This document shows, one piece after another, positions 31,620 through 42,409 of a stretch of 64,000 nt of DNA. The position numbers and the translations under genes are program-made. This DNA comes from Alloascoidea africana. Taxonomy: Eukaryota > Ascomycota > Alloascoideomycetes > Alloascoideales > Alloascoideaceae. The notes below the pieces were generated by a model. The model was not told where the DNA came from, did not search any database, and worked only from the letters and a program-made list of their open reading frames with translations. The stretch is taken from positions 1-64,000 of the forward strand of contig JAKTTT010000040.1 of NCBI GenBank assembly GCA_030581615.1, given 5' to 3'. Position 1 is the first letter of the stretch, and each line of letters begins with the position of its first letter.

Positions 31620-34600
31620 ATTTGCTGCTGTACTTTATCGTCGAAGGATAGTGTGAGCTTACTGGTTGCAGTGAATGAGCGTTTCTATCGTTGAGACAAT
31701 TGAAAGATCAATTGCATAAAACAAGGGTACGTGGGAAATCAAGCAAGCGGTTTGACAATGGTATGGGGCATGCAAAACAGATATCAACAAGAGAGGGAAT
31801 GGCGGTGGAAGTGAATAGGGAGAGGAAGACGATGGAGACAGCACGAGAAGAAGAGAAGAGCAGCAAATGAAAGAGATTTTAAACGGAAGAATCTTTCAAG
31901 CTAGAGCCCGATTTAGAGCTGGAGCACCCTGGTGCTGGATCTGAACTAAACCGCAGCGTGGGCGTGTGAGCGTGTGAGCGTGTAGGCTAAGCGCCAGCTG
32001 GACGCGGCCCCAGCATGCACGGGCTCCCGCATCGGGCAAGCCGCTGGGTTGCCGCTTTGGGAAAGTCGGGCTTCCTGTTTGGACCAGCAAGCAGGCTCCA
32101 AGACAAGCGGGAAAGGGAATAACCCGGGAGTCCGATCACGACTCTTTTTGCAATCGCGCTCGCACGCGCCCAGGTTGCCCCCATGAGGAAATACTGAACG
32201 GCTAGAGAAGTTGCCTAGAGTGTGTGCTGTGGTGCACGACAGGACGGTGGACAGGCACCCTTTCCTCTTCCTTAGCACGCGCCCCCTAGCTGGCGAATCC
32301 ATCTCGATCCGCCAGGAGTGCTTGGTTATGATGACACCTCCTGGATCCTGACCCCAGTTTTGTTGTTGCCAGAGCTGGTGCAAGACCCGGTGCTGGCGGT
32401 GTGAAATATTTTTTTTGCCTATGGTGTTCTTTACAGCGTGTGTTTTAGACTAGGCCGTATCTAGAATTACGAAGGTGCATAGATCCGAGATCACTATCGC
32501 GTTTGCGAGGGGTGGGGGCCAACATCAATTGGGGGGAAAAAAGTAAAAAAATAAAATAGCCACTAGAGGGCAAAAGCAATACAAGAAACAGGGGTCGGTG
32601 GAGGTTGTTTAACCGTTATGCAGAGCATAATAAAGGTGAAGGTTCCCACTCTGCCACACAAAGCACAAACAGAGAGAGAAGGAGAAAGGGAGTATAAACC
32701 TCATGGTTCACCCACTGGACTTTGATGTGGGCATTGATAGACTAATTAGGCGCATGTGAACAGAAACTGACAAAAGATAGAGTGCTCAGGCCCAAAACCA
32801 TAACGTGGTAACTGAAAAATGCGCGTTCTACACAGGACACGATAGATTGCTCCTTCTTGTCCTGGAAGCCGCTTTCCTTTCCCTTCCTTTTTCCTTTCTT
32901 CTACCATGGACTTTTTCATCACCTAGGCAAGAGATCTAACCTTTATTTCTAAGTGCGGCATTTGACTGTAGAGAAGACAAACGCTGAGAGTCAAAAAAAA
33001 AACTATCGCTAATGTCTCACCCCTTTCCCTTTACCCCTTGTATCTAGGGAACCGTTTCCCGAGTGCGTAAACTTCGGCTGAGATACAGTAAATTTTTCAT
33101 TTCATTGAGGACATTTCTGAGCGCCTCATCATCTTGTAAACCTCTTGCTAGATGTATGGTTTATGCTTACTAGTGGACAATTAAAGTCTTACAAGATTAG
33201 CTACTACATAGATACGTATTCCGAGAACGGTACACCCCTATCGGGGTAAGATTGCTCCAGCCCTGGTCTGCCAAACCATTTTGCGTGAAAGTGATGAAAG
33301 ATTTGGAAAAGAAGAACAATTGTTTTTTCAACAGTGCCTGAAACCTAATCTAACTTGATACCGTGTTTGAAGTTAGCATCCGTCCAAAGATCTAGCAGCT
33401 TTGCAGTTTGCAACCTCAATCAAGCTTTTGATCTCGATCTTAGTGGGATTTGGATGTAAGTTGGGGTAGTTTTTTTTCTTGTGATTTGGCTCAAGGACGC
33501 GACGGAAATGAACAACTTCCCGTGTTTAGCTGCGAAAGGCACCTGAAAGAACACGGGCAAAAATCTTGTTTGCTTGGTTCCTTTTAAATTCATACAGATA
33601 GAAAACCGGGAAAAAAAAATGAAGAAGCATAGGACAGGTGCAGTTTGGGGTGGTCGGAGTTCCTGGTTCCTGATTGAAGGAAATGGCGAAGAGTGGGTTT
33701 CTTCAAGGTTTGGATTTCTGCGACTGAACCAAGGAGTATAGTGCATCATCTCCACTGTTTGGAAAAGCAACAAAATCAGAAAACAATGCAAAAAGTAAAA
33801 GTAAAAGTAAAAGAAAAGAATAAATTCTTTGATTTTGTTAGTTGCCCAGCTCACTGTGGCGTACCAGCTCGGAAAAACTCTCTTAATCTATAAAAAGTGT
33901 TTGGAACTAGCTATAAATTTAGTGGCGCCTTTAGCTTTCGTTAATACTACCAGGTACATTGGTTTGTCTACCCCTTAATTCAAGAAGGGGAAGTAAGGTA
34001 ATGTGTTATGTATGAGGCTAATGCTGAACACCTCAAACAAACGCTTATGGTAGGCTTTAACCATTGTTTTAACTTAATGTAAAAGCATCATCACCGTTTA
34101 TTTTTCTGTGTTTTGTCAGTTGATTGTTAATCTGCTTGACCCCTAGTTCTAGAGAAGAAAATTTCACCAAGGGTGCTTCAAATTCATGATTCTAATGAGG
34201 CATATCGTATCCATTCTCAATGCAACCTTTATAAGATTACTATAAGACTGCATAATGTGCCAAGAGAAACACCAAGAAGAAGAATTTCTCTTGAGAAAGA
34301 CTTGTAGATTGCTCTTAGTCATCAAGTTATTGTGAATGCTCTGAAAAGCCAGTGGACAAGTTGTGAAAAAACTCAGTAGAATCGCATTATGTTTTCGCAT
34401 TCCCGTACTTGGAATATGGACGAGCAATGATTTGCGTTTGGACTTTGTAACTACTGTAACTTTATCATGAAAAACTACAAAAAGATATGCTATCTCAAAC
34501 CTCCTGAGTCAAGGGAGTTGGTGACAACCCTGAAGTAATTAACTAAGAATAAAAACTGCAAGTCTCATTAGAGAAAAAAGCTCACAGACACTCTGATTTT

Positions 34601-37159
34601 CATAAAATATTTCATGATAAGCATATACCGTTTGAGAGAATGTTCTTGAAATGTTTCTGGATTTGGTTTTCTTCCATAAAAAACTGTGCCATCCGAAAAT
34701 GAGAAAGTCTTGCTGCTTTGAATGATCATCCAGACCATAAACCTTTCAAGTTTATGTATTTGTGTAAAAAAAAAACTGCTAAACGGTCTTAAATTGTGTT
34801 TCAGGTCTTCACATTCTTTTCATATATTACAGGTTTTAGATTTCGAAAGCTTTTCTGCTGTGGAAAAAGGATACAGAAAGCTGATTGCTGAAAATAGTTA
34901 AACGAAAATGCTCTGATCACCAAGCTCAAGTTTATGTAGTATCGAGAGAGGAACGTTTGACACTCAAGAGCATTAGTCGGTGCACTAATCAATTGGAAAA
35001 TGTCTTTGACCAAGGTTACGAAAATCATCATCAATTATAGAACACAGGACATCTCAAAATGTCTCTGACCACGATTGTTTTTCATCCTCCAAACACAATA
35101 GGAATTTCCATTTGATCTATCAAGATAAAAAAAGAAACAAAACCGGGAGATGTTTCACCAGGTTTTGCGGGACATAACTAGAACTTCATTCCCTGACATG
35201 GAAACCTACTTTTTATGAAAACAAGAATAAAAAGAGAACTAGTTCTATTGATGAAAGCAAGATATATGCTTTAATCAATGAATCGTCTATTAGGGACTAG
35301 GTTTTACTATTACAGTCTAGGTCTCAGCTAAAGGTAAAAAAATGTAACACAAAAAAAGGAAAATGCTTCTTCAAATTTTCTCCGAATAAAGAGTATTATG
35401 TTTAGGTCTGACCTATTCTTTCTACAAGTTTCCAGGGTTTTTTGTTTTTTTGTCGTTATTTAGACACTATTGCTATGCTCTATGAGAAGCTATGAGCGTT
35501 TAGATCGCAGATTGGGATATTGGATCTGTAAAAAGTTGCTTTCACTTCTCGGCAGATCATTATAAGAAGCACTAATGTGAAGCTCATCAGCTTTACTCTC
35601 TTCTAAAAAAATAGCGCGCCTGGTTTAACTTGTGTTTAACCTCTTCATCTAACTAAATATTTCTTAGACATTTCATCAAAAGGGCACAGGAGCTAATTGT
35701 CTACAATAATCTAAAGTCAAAAATCAGCAAGATTTTAAGAAAATTGGGGGCTCAAATATGCAAATAAATAGAGACTCTATTTCATTTTTTTTCTTTACAT
35801 GATGTAAGAACCTGGCTAGAAACTGAAGCGATTCGTATTCGGGATGACCTCTAAGTCAAACTAGACTAAGGCTACTAAAATACCAGAGGTTTGGGTGAGG
35901 GTTCTTGTATTCCTGACAGACCCCTGACCACAGAATGAATATGTCGTGATTAGACAAGCAAAAAGAAGAGGAGCGAGGAAAGTATTAACAAAGATGTTTT
36001 AATAGCGTTGATAGTCATGATTCAGAATCCAAAAAATATAAAATGTTTTTAAAGTGAACGAAGTTAGAAGAATTGTTATGGTAAGAAGATTGAATCTCAA
36101 AGTGTTAGTACTAGACGGAGTTGACTCGTTTAGTAATTTCTCTAGAATCGAAATAGTAGGCGTTTTGTGAGGATTTCGGTTGGGTTAGTTTCTCCTAGTA
36201 TGTGATATATTGCAATTTGTACAGACTCCCTTATTTCGACCAGTTTCTGTAGATATTGATCTGAGTAGTTGTCTAAGCATATATTTTATCGTGCAGGAGA
36301 CTAAGGGCTTTATTATCGTCAACTACCCTAGTTTGGTATCTTAGTTTCTAATACAGCCCATTCAAACATGACCTTATGAAATTCATCATCAAAAATGCAC
36401 CGATAAATTCTTGAAAGAGGAGGCAAACAAAGTTTGCATGCATTCTCAGCTTTCTCCATCAATTCGTCCATTGCGAATTCTTTCAAAAATTTGTTCTGGA
36501 TCTTATCATCATCTGCATTGTATATATTGGGTTTAGTCCAGCTCAAACAACTTTTGGAAGAAGATATCCCCCAATTGACTAAAACTTGTACATTAGAGAT
36601 AAAGCTGAAGCCCAGAACAATTTCCTGAGAGAATTTGGAATGAACGGGTAGTTGCAAATTGCCGAAAAAGCATGGAAACTTCTATACCTGTTTCAAGAAG
36701 AATATAACGTCGCCAGGTTGATGATGGGTTCCATAAGTTCATGGCCTCAATACCAAGATTATGGATGTCTCAAAAAAACCCATACCAATTCTGTGGGCGA
36801 GTCGAGTCCTGTATTAACCAATCTGTTAGTCTAACAACACAGAATGTCGTCTTTGTATATCTTGCTCTTCCAAGAGTGATTCAAGAGCTCAATATAAAGA
36901 CTACTAAATTTGGCAGCTTGAACCTTAAGATGAACAATACAGAGAGGTGAAGGGTAAAGCGTGATTCCTAAGTCTATAGCAGTCTAAAACATCTTTTATA
37001 TTATAGTCCTATAATCTGGCATGCTCGTCCGTGCTAGCACAGGACTCTTAGTGGGCCGTCATTTTTCCGTAATTGCTGGTGACAACGAGAACCAGTTTCA
37101 CCTTTATACCAGTCTGGTTCGAAAACCTCTGTTAACTTCCACCGCGCCAGCACAAAGGC
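31620..37159. other. 5.5-kb gene-free region (left part of gene desert)
   Basis: The first ~780 bp (31620-32400) includes a GC-rich block and probably the cyclin promoter. From about 32400 to 37150 the DNA is AT-rich and I see no host gene. Short frames (34164-34427, 34801-35034 and 36328-36657, all minus strand) have some protein-like composition but no recognisable family. They may be relics of mobile elements or lost genes. No tRNA was found. Confidence 0.5.
36328..36657 (-). pseudogene. Unassigned decayed reading frame
   Basis: A minus-strand frame of about 109 codons with no ATG start; it opens after a stop. Its composition is protein-like (MDELMEKAENACKLCLPP, FDDEFHKVMFEWAVLE). I do not recognise it. 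It stands 0.5 kb from the copia fossil and could be a lost host gene or element debris. Confidence 0.25.
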
Positions 37160-37425
37160 TGTAATGATTCGTAGATGGAGAAACGCACGTGACCTAATCA
37201 AGACACATGGAAAACAGAACAAAACCAAGATAAAAAAACAGAATCGACTAGAAATAAAAGCTGCTACTATGTTTGAGATTACTGACATGCCAGTAATCGT
37301 GGACATAGCCAGATCAGAAAAAGCAATCACGCCACCGTGTCGCTATGCTAACGCACTAGGACCGAGTCGGAGAAGGCAGGAAGGTTCGCAGGGAAAAACA
37401 CAGCATGAGAGTCCGAATCTCCACA
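37160..37425 (-). repeat. Copia LTR, older copy
   Basis: 266 bp from TGTAATGATTCG to CGAATCTCCACA (TG...CA ends). It matches the 41332-41654 LTR along most of its length but with many substitutions. The adjoining TCCCGCCCCCAAAAC (37426-37440) is a purine tract on the minus strand, placing this copy at the 3' end of the element. Confidence 0.82.
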
Positions 37426-37440
37426 TCCCGCCCCCAAAAC
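37426..37440 (-). other. Polypurine tract before the 3' LTR
   Basis: On the minus strand it reads GTTTTGGGGGCGGGA immediately before TGTGGAGATTCGG. The same tract precedes the LTR at 14664, which confirms the LTR edge. Confidence 0.7.
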
Positions 37441-37899
37441 AAACGAAACGAAGCATGTAGCAAGAGCAGTGACAATGACAACAGAAGAACAGAAAAAAAC
37501 GCTATGATCTCAACGAGAAGAACCGTCAAGCATCAGAATAAGACAATATCATAAGCAAATGTTAAACAAAAATAAGTATCACAATATCAGTAGTTCATCA
37601 GCCTGAAGGGCACAATAAACTTAGCTGCTGAAACTCAGATCTTGTACAAGTCTTGGTGATAAAATCAGCTCTGTTGAAGCAGGTCGCAATTTGCTAAACA
37701 TCAATAATCTTGAGAGCTTGCAAATCACTCAAGAACGCCAAACGGCAATTGTAACAGTCCAGACTAGCCCTCTCTCTTATGTTCGTATACATAGGTCGCG
37801 CTATATAACTGTGCGCTTTCCCTGTTCTTAGAGGGCAAGACATTCTTAGACTCAAAGAGTGATAGCAGTTCCTTTCCATCTTCCCCTCCGTAGATCAAT

Positions 37900-38602
37900 A
37901 CATGGAGGTCGTGCCCGGGAGGGAATTTGGAATTTACACCTTTTTGATTTTTACTGATAACTGTCACCGTTCTTTGATCTGCTCTGTTCACATCATTGGG
38001 CCTAAATCGTTGACTGTTTTATATTTTGACCTAAGTGCTCTCACTCCATACCCTGCACTCGAGTTTGAGCGGTTTGATATTAATCGGCATTGGCGTGACA
38101 CACGAGCCAAATTAGAGAAATGTTTCAGTGCCCGGACTTACAACGGGGAGATGTTTTCGCCCACATTCGCTCCAAGGTCCGTTCAGAGGATCGAGTGACC
38201 AGGAAACTCTTGGAGGACGTTTGTGTGTCCATTGTCGGTTTTGGGGACAACTTTGCTTCCCTGGAATGGCTCCAGGAACAGTGTTACATCAAGTTTCCAA
38301 ACCTCCGAAAGGAGCTCCTGCACCAACAATTTACCCAAATCAGCCGACCTTCTACGTCCCACTCACGCGTCGAATTGGATGACCTTCTCGACAAGGTATC
38401 CCTCTGTGACCAGCTTTCGCACCACCCAAGCTCATTTTATGCGATGGTCATTTGGGCTCTTATCTCTGGTCCTCTGCACGCATTCCGCGAGCTCCATCTC
38501 CGCATGCACGATGACTTTAACAGCCTCAATGCACCTTTTCGGACTCCTCCAAGGCCACAGATGATTCCAATACAGATAGTTCCCAAGCCGGCCCCTCCAT
38601 AG
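37900..38602 (+). other. Open frames on the opposite strand of the copia element
   Basis: Two overlapping plus-strand frames (37902-38198 and 38120-38602) with some protein-like stretches (FERFDINRHWRDTRAKLEKC, LLEDVCVSIVGFGDNFASL). They run against the element's own pol genes and partly overlap RNase H. They may be an inserted gag-like fragment. I do not assign a family. Confidence 0.25.
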
Positions 38603-40797
38603 TTCAGTACAGCAATCCATATGTCGTCTTAAACGGGTACCAAACTTGTCATTTACCGAATCAACAGCGCCTTTATTGTCGCAATAAATTGGAATAGAGC
38701 CAACAGAACAATTGATACCAAAAAGTAATCCCCGTAATACCAGACTTGCATGAGCACATTCGCTCACGGCATACATCTCAGATACATACGGAGATGTAGA
38801 TTGAATTGGCATCTTGTTGCTGTGCCAAACAATTGGATGGCTGTTCACATAAAAAATGTGAGCCAACTGAGACCCATCTGATGAAAAGTTTGCATCTACA
38901 TAGTAATGTAGGGATGTACCACTATTGGTGGTTTTGCCCTGTTCAATGGCAATTCCCAAACCTGGGAGACGAGCCAATGTAAAGTTCCAACAATAGACCG
39001 AAAACGTCCGACTAGATCTGGTGGCAAGCACTCAAATTCCCCGGGAGAGACCAACTGATCTGAATAAGAAGTGTCAACACCACCACCCGTTGAAAAGTCA
39101 TTTTCGTCTAATAATTTTTGTACCGTACCAGTTTGGTGTAATCTGACACCTTCGGGAGTAAATTCAAACTGAATGCCAAGAAACACCTTTCGAAACCCTT
39201 CCGGTACATATACCGCGATATCCCTGACAGCTTTGGAATTGAGGAAAGCTGTTTTAACATCAAACTAATATAGGTCATAGTTCCGGTCGAAGGCTATTAC
39301 CAGGATGACCTTGAGAGTATCCAGTCGTAGTACTGGACTGAAAGTCTCATCAGCCTGATCCTGGGCCCCATTCAGAACTAACCTAGCTTTCATTCTACCA
39401 GAATCTTTGACACTGTATAACCAAAAACATCGAAGAAGATTAGAAGGAGCTTCTCCGTAAACGTGCCATATCTGATATGGGTCTGGACCTCCTCCTTAAT
39501 TGCCTCTGACCAGCCTGAGTTTATGGCTTTGGCCATGGTCAAGTAGGTCTGCAGCTTCTTGAGTGCACGGACTCGAGCGAGTTCCGACGCGAAGGCTGCC
39601 TCATCAGTGTAAGCTCGCTTCATCCCTCCTTGCGTGGGCTCATATTCCAGATTTCCAGGCATATTCTTGGAGATTTTTGAGGGAGGAGGACAGTAATTGT
39701 CTTCTTCCAGACCCAAAATATTAGCCTGACTGCTGGCTTGCAAAACTTGAATCATATTCCGGAGCTCAGACGAAGAGTACCTTAGGTTTTCATCATGGCT
39801 TGCGCTCCACGGATCTGTGACTCGTTTTCGCTTATTGGACATATTATGATTTGAAGCAGTAGAAGCAATATGAGGAGACACATTAGAATTTGAAACGGTA
39901 GAAACAATATCAGGAGATACATTATCAGTTGAAGCAATCAAAACATTATCAGACAAGTTAGAAACATTTGAATCAGGAACAACAGCAGGCAAAGTAGAAA
40001 TAATATTGGAATCCTTGTAATCAAGAATAATATTAGAAACAATGTTGGCACGAGACAAAGAGTCAGAATCTGGCAACGTGCCACCAATCGAAGACTCAGT
40101 TTTTCCAACCACGAAATTTGAAGTACTGGATATCACCGCAGTCACCATCTCAGCTGTATCAGCTGCAGAAGTCGATGGGTAAATATCTTCCTTTGAAGAT
40201 ACTGGAGGTGTATTTCGAACGGCAACCTTCGATAATGAGTCCTCACAAGCTGAGGCTGCGCATGGCCTGGCCGTCGAGGAATCATCATCCTCTCCCGCTG
40301 CTCGAGTCCCGTAACTAGGAACTCCTTTTGGTAGCCCGGAAGAATGGCTCAGTGTTGAAGTACTCCCGTCGGACATCTTCCCACCCTGAGTTGTAACCGT
40401 ACTTGTGGGAAGGCACGCGTCAGCCTTCTCCACACAAGCAGGCAAGCCCTTACACGCTGGAATAGACCCGTCGGTTTCCACGCGTAAAGGGGACGTCGCT
40501 AAAGACGTAGCAACCTGGACACCAGAAGAGTTCCCAAACTCTTTCTCACTGGCATTTTCAACCGGAACGTCAGGTAACGGGATCGGAACTTCATATCCCT
40601 CGTCTGTCTTCCTTTTTCCAGACTTAGACTGTGATTCCGCTAATTTGCGGGACAAAGGTGTCGCCACGAACAGTAGGGATGGAGACCTTGTCGAGCTATT
40701 GTTGGTCACTGAGTACAAAAGATCCTCCAATTCTTTGGCATAGTAGTAGTGCGACAGCACCACGTAATCCTCTGAAGTTTTAATAGAGATCGTCACG

Positions 40798-40998
40798 TCA
40801 TTTCAAAGGATGACTCTTATCCTCGAAAAAGATGTATTGTCGTATCCCAAAAAATTGCCGAAAGCTTGATTGCAACTTTAGATTTTGGTGCAGACGTCTC
40901 GATTTACATCAAGGCTCACACTCGCATCAAGCTTTCGGCAATTTTTTGGGATACGACAATACATCTTTTTCGAGGATAAGAGTCATCCTTTGAAATGA
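40798..40998. repeat. Perfect 73-bp inverted repeat with 55-bp spacer
   Basis: 40798-40870 and 40926-40998 are exact reverse complements over 73 bp (left arm starts TCATTTCAAAGGATGACTC). Identity stops at once on both sides. It lies within the copia element just upstream of its integrase-tail frame. Since the LTRs around it have diverged strongly, the palindrome must be much younger than the insertion or be an assembly fold-back. Confidence 0.95.
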
Positions 40999-41319
40999 TG
41001 CAGAAGTTCTACCATCAAAAAGCGTCACTGAAGCAATCATCACCTTCATTAAACATGCAAATAATCTTCGCTCCTAGTTGCTGCACCAGCTCTTTCGAAC
41101 AGACTCCTTGGAACTTGGATTGTGTCGCTAGCAGCACGGTCTTTCCCTCTCACGGCGAGAGTTACCGACAACGAGCTTCTTCGATTGAACTGTGCGCTAG
41201 GACACGTCTCGACCACGCTTCTCATTTGATACTTAAAAGGCATTGGGAACAGTAGTGACAGAAGGACCCGTAGTACCTGAAGAATTGTGGATCTACCAGC
41301 AACTGCCTGTGAAGAAAAA

Positions 41320-41331
41320 GTGCTCATAACC
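41320..41331 (-). other. Primer-binding site, half-tRNA type
   Basis: Directly inside the 5' LTR the minus strand reads GGTTATGAGCAC. This is complementary to the anticodon stem-loop of initiator methionine tRNA (GGGCTCATAACC), apart from one base. Copia and Ty5 prime from such an internal tRNA fragment rather than the 3' end. Confidence 0.72.
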
Positions 41332-41654
41332 TGTAATGTTTCGAAGATGGAAGATACGCACGTGACCTAATCGAGACACACGAAAAACAAGGACTAGACC
41401 AAAAAAAGAAGACAGAATCGAAAAATCCCCTAAAGAACTCAGAGAACTCAGAGAACCAGGAGCTTCTATATTTATCTAGAAACAAAAGCTACAGCTATGC
41501 TTAAGATTACTGACATGGCTGTAATCGCGGACATAGCCAGATCAGAAAAGCAGTCACGTCACCATGTCGCTATGCTAACGCTCTAGGACCAAATCGGCAA
41601 AGGGACGGCAGGTCCGCAGGAGTAAACCTGAGCATGAGAACTCGAATCTCCACA
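41332..41654 (-). repeat. Copia LTR, younger copy (323 bp)
   Basis: TGTAATGTTTCG to CGAATCTCCACA. It contains a duplicated GAACTCAGA unit (about 41439-41455). It is followed by the primer-binding site, so it is placed as a 5' LTR. It is much closer in sequence to the LTR at 14664-14885 than to its supposed partner at 37160-37425. Confidence 0.85.
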
Positions 41655-42409
41655 GCGTTTGCATTAGTTGTACTTGATTCCCACTCTAAGACAAGCAGAC
41701 CTCTAACAACCAGCAATAAAGAATACCCGCCATACATAACGGTATCCGTTGATTCCGGCACAATACCAAAACAATTTTTTTTAAGCGCCCTCTCAAAGTT
41801 TGAAATTTAGGTCACGAATTTTCACTCTTTCCTATTCTGGAGATGCTAGTCATTGACACATTATTTAATCAGAGAAACAGTACCTTTTCACTAGTTCATT
41901 ATTAGACAATACGCTTTGTAGACTAGATTCAATTGCCCAGCTCCTAAATTCTTAGGTAATCTTGTTCTCAAATAGACAAAATACTTGGATTCTATTCCAA
42001 TTTGTTTGATTTCCCCTTTCCATCAAGGATGGCACATCAACTTTTCGCAGCTTGAGTGACTACCACCCACTGTCAGTTCATACAGCGCTAGTGATGGTGT
42101 CTCCCCACCATTGTCCCCAGCCAACAGCACCAATTTCCCCTTAGATACCTAGAAAATAAGGCAGATCCCAACTAAAACAGACCCCAAAGCACCGAAATTT
42201 CCACTGGACAGCACCTTTCTGCGGCGTGCACAAGCCCGGATGCTCATGCAACTGGGCGCGATGCGATGAGGAAGGGAAGATCCGGGTTACCCGGAACAAT
42301 TCTAGAGCGAGGTCCATTTATCTTTGTCTGGGAGCAACCTACGTCGTCATATTTGGCCATTATCACCCTCCCCTTTTCTGGCCTTCACCAATAACAATAG
42401 CGATCTAAC
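41655..42409. other. Flank of the element and SIP5 promoter
   Basis: 755 bp. The first ~108 bp (41655-41762), read on the minus strand, begin TGCCGGAATCAACGGATACC, which looks like the start of another Ty-type LTR. The remainder is promoter-like sequence upstream of SIP5, with a GC-richer block near 42220-42300. Confidence 0.45.

Larger units (their letters stand above)
37160..41654 (-). mobile_element. Broken Ty1/copia LTR retrotransposon (about 4.5 kb, composite)
   Basis: Minus-strand element bounded by LTRs at 41332-41654 (5') and 37160-37425 (3'). Parts recognised in order are a primer-binding site after the 5' LTR, gag-like debris (about 41050-41320), an integrase C-terminal tail with the start of reverse transcriptase (39390-40796), reverse transcriptase (about 38950-39390, with FDVKTAFLN and YVPEGF), RNase H (about 38432-38950, with CDNKGAVDSVN) and a purine-rich tract before the 3' LTR. 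The order protease-integrase-RT-RNase H is copia type. It is old, with multiple breaks and rearrangement, and cannot be active. The two LTRs differ at roughly 15-20% of positions by eye. It is the same family as the fossil at 12578-14885. Confidence 0.9.

Noticed and set aside
31946-32383. 145-codon minus-strand frame upstream of the cyclin
   Set aside because: It lies in a GC-rich block where stops are rare; composition is Cys/Arg/Trp-rich and unlike a real protein, and two other frames are also open.
33420-33854. 144-codon minus-strand frame
   Set aside because: The Phe/Tyr/Leu runs come from AAAGTA-type simple repeats; no family resemblance.
37080-37140. tRNA gene suggested by GGTTCGAAAACC
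   Set aside because: No A box, no cloverleaf and no matching acceptor stem could be drawn.
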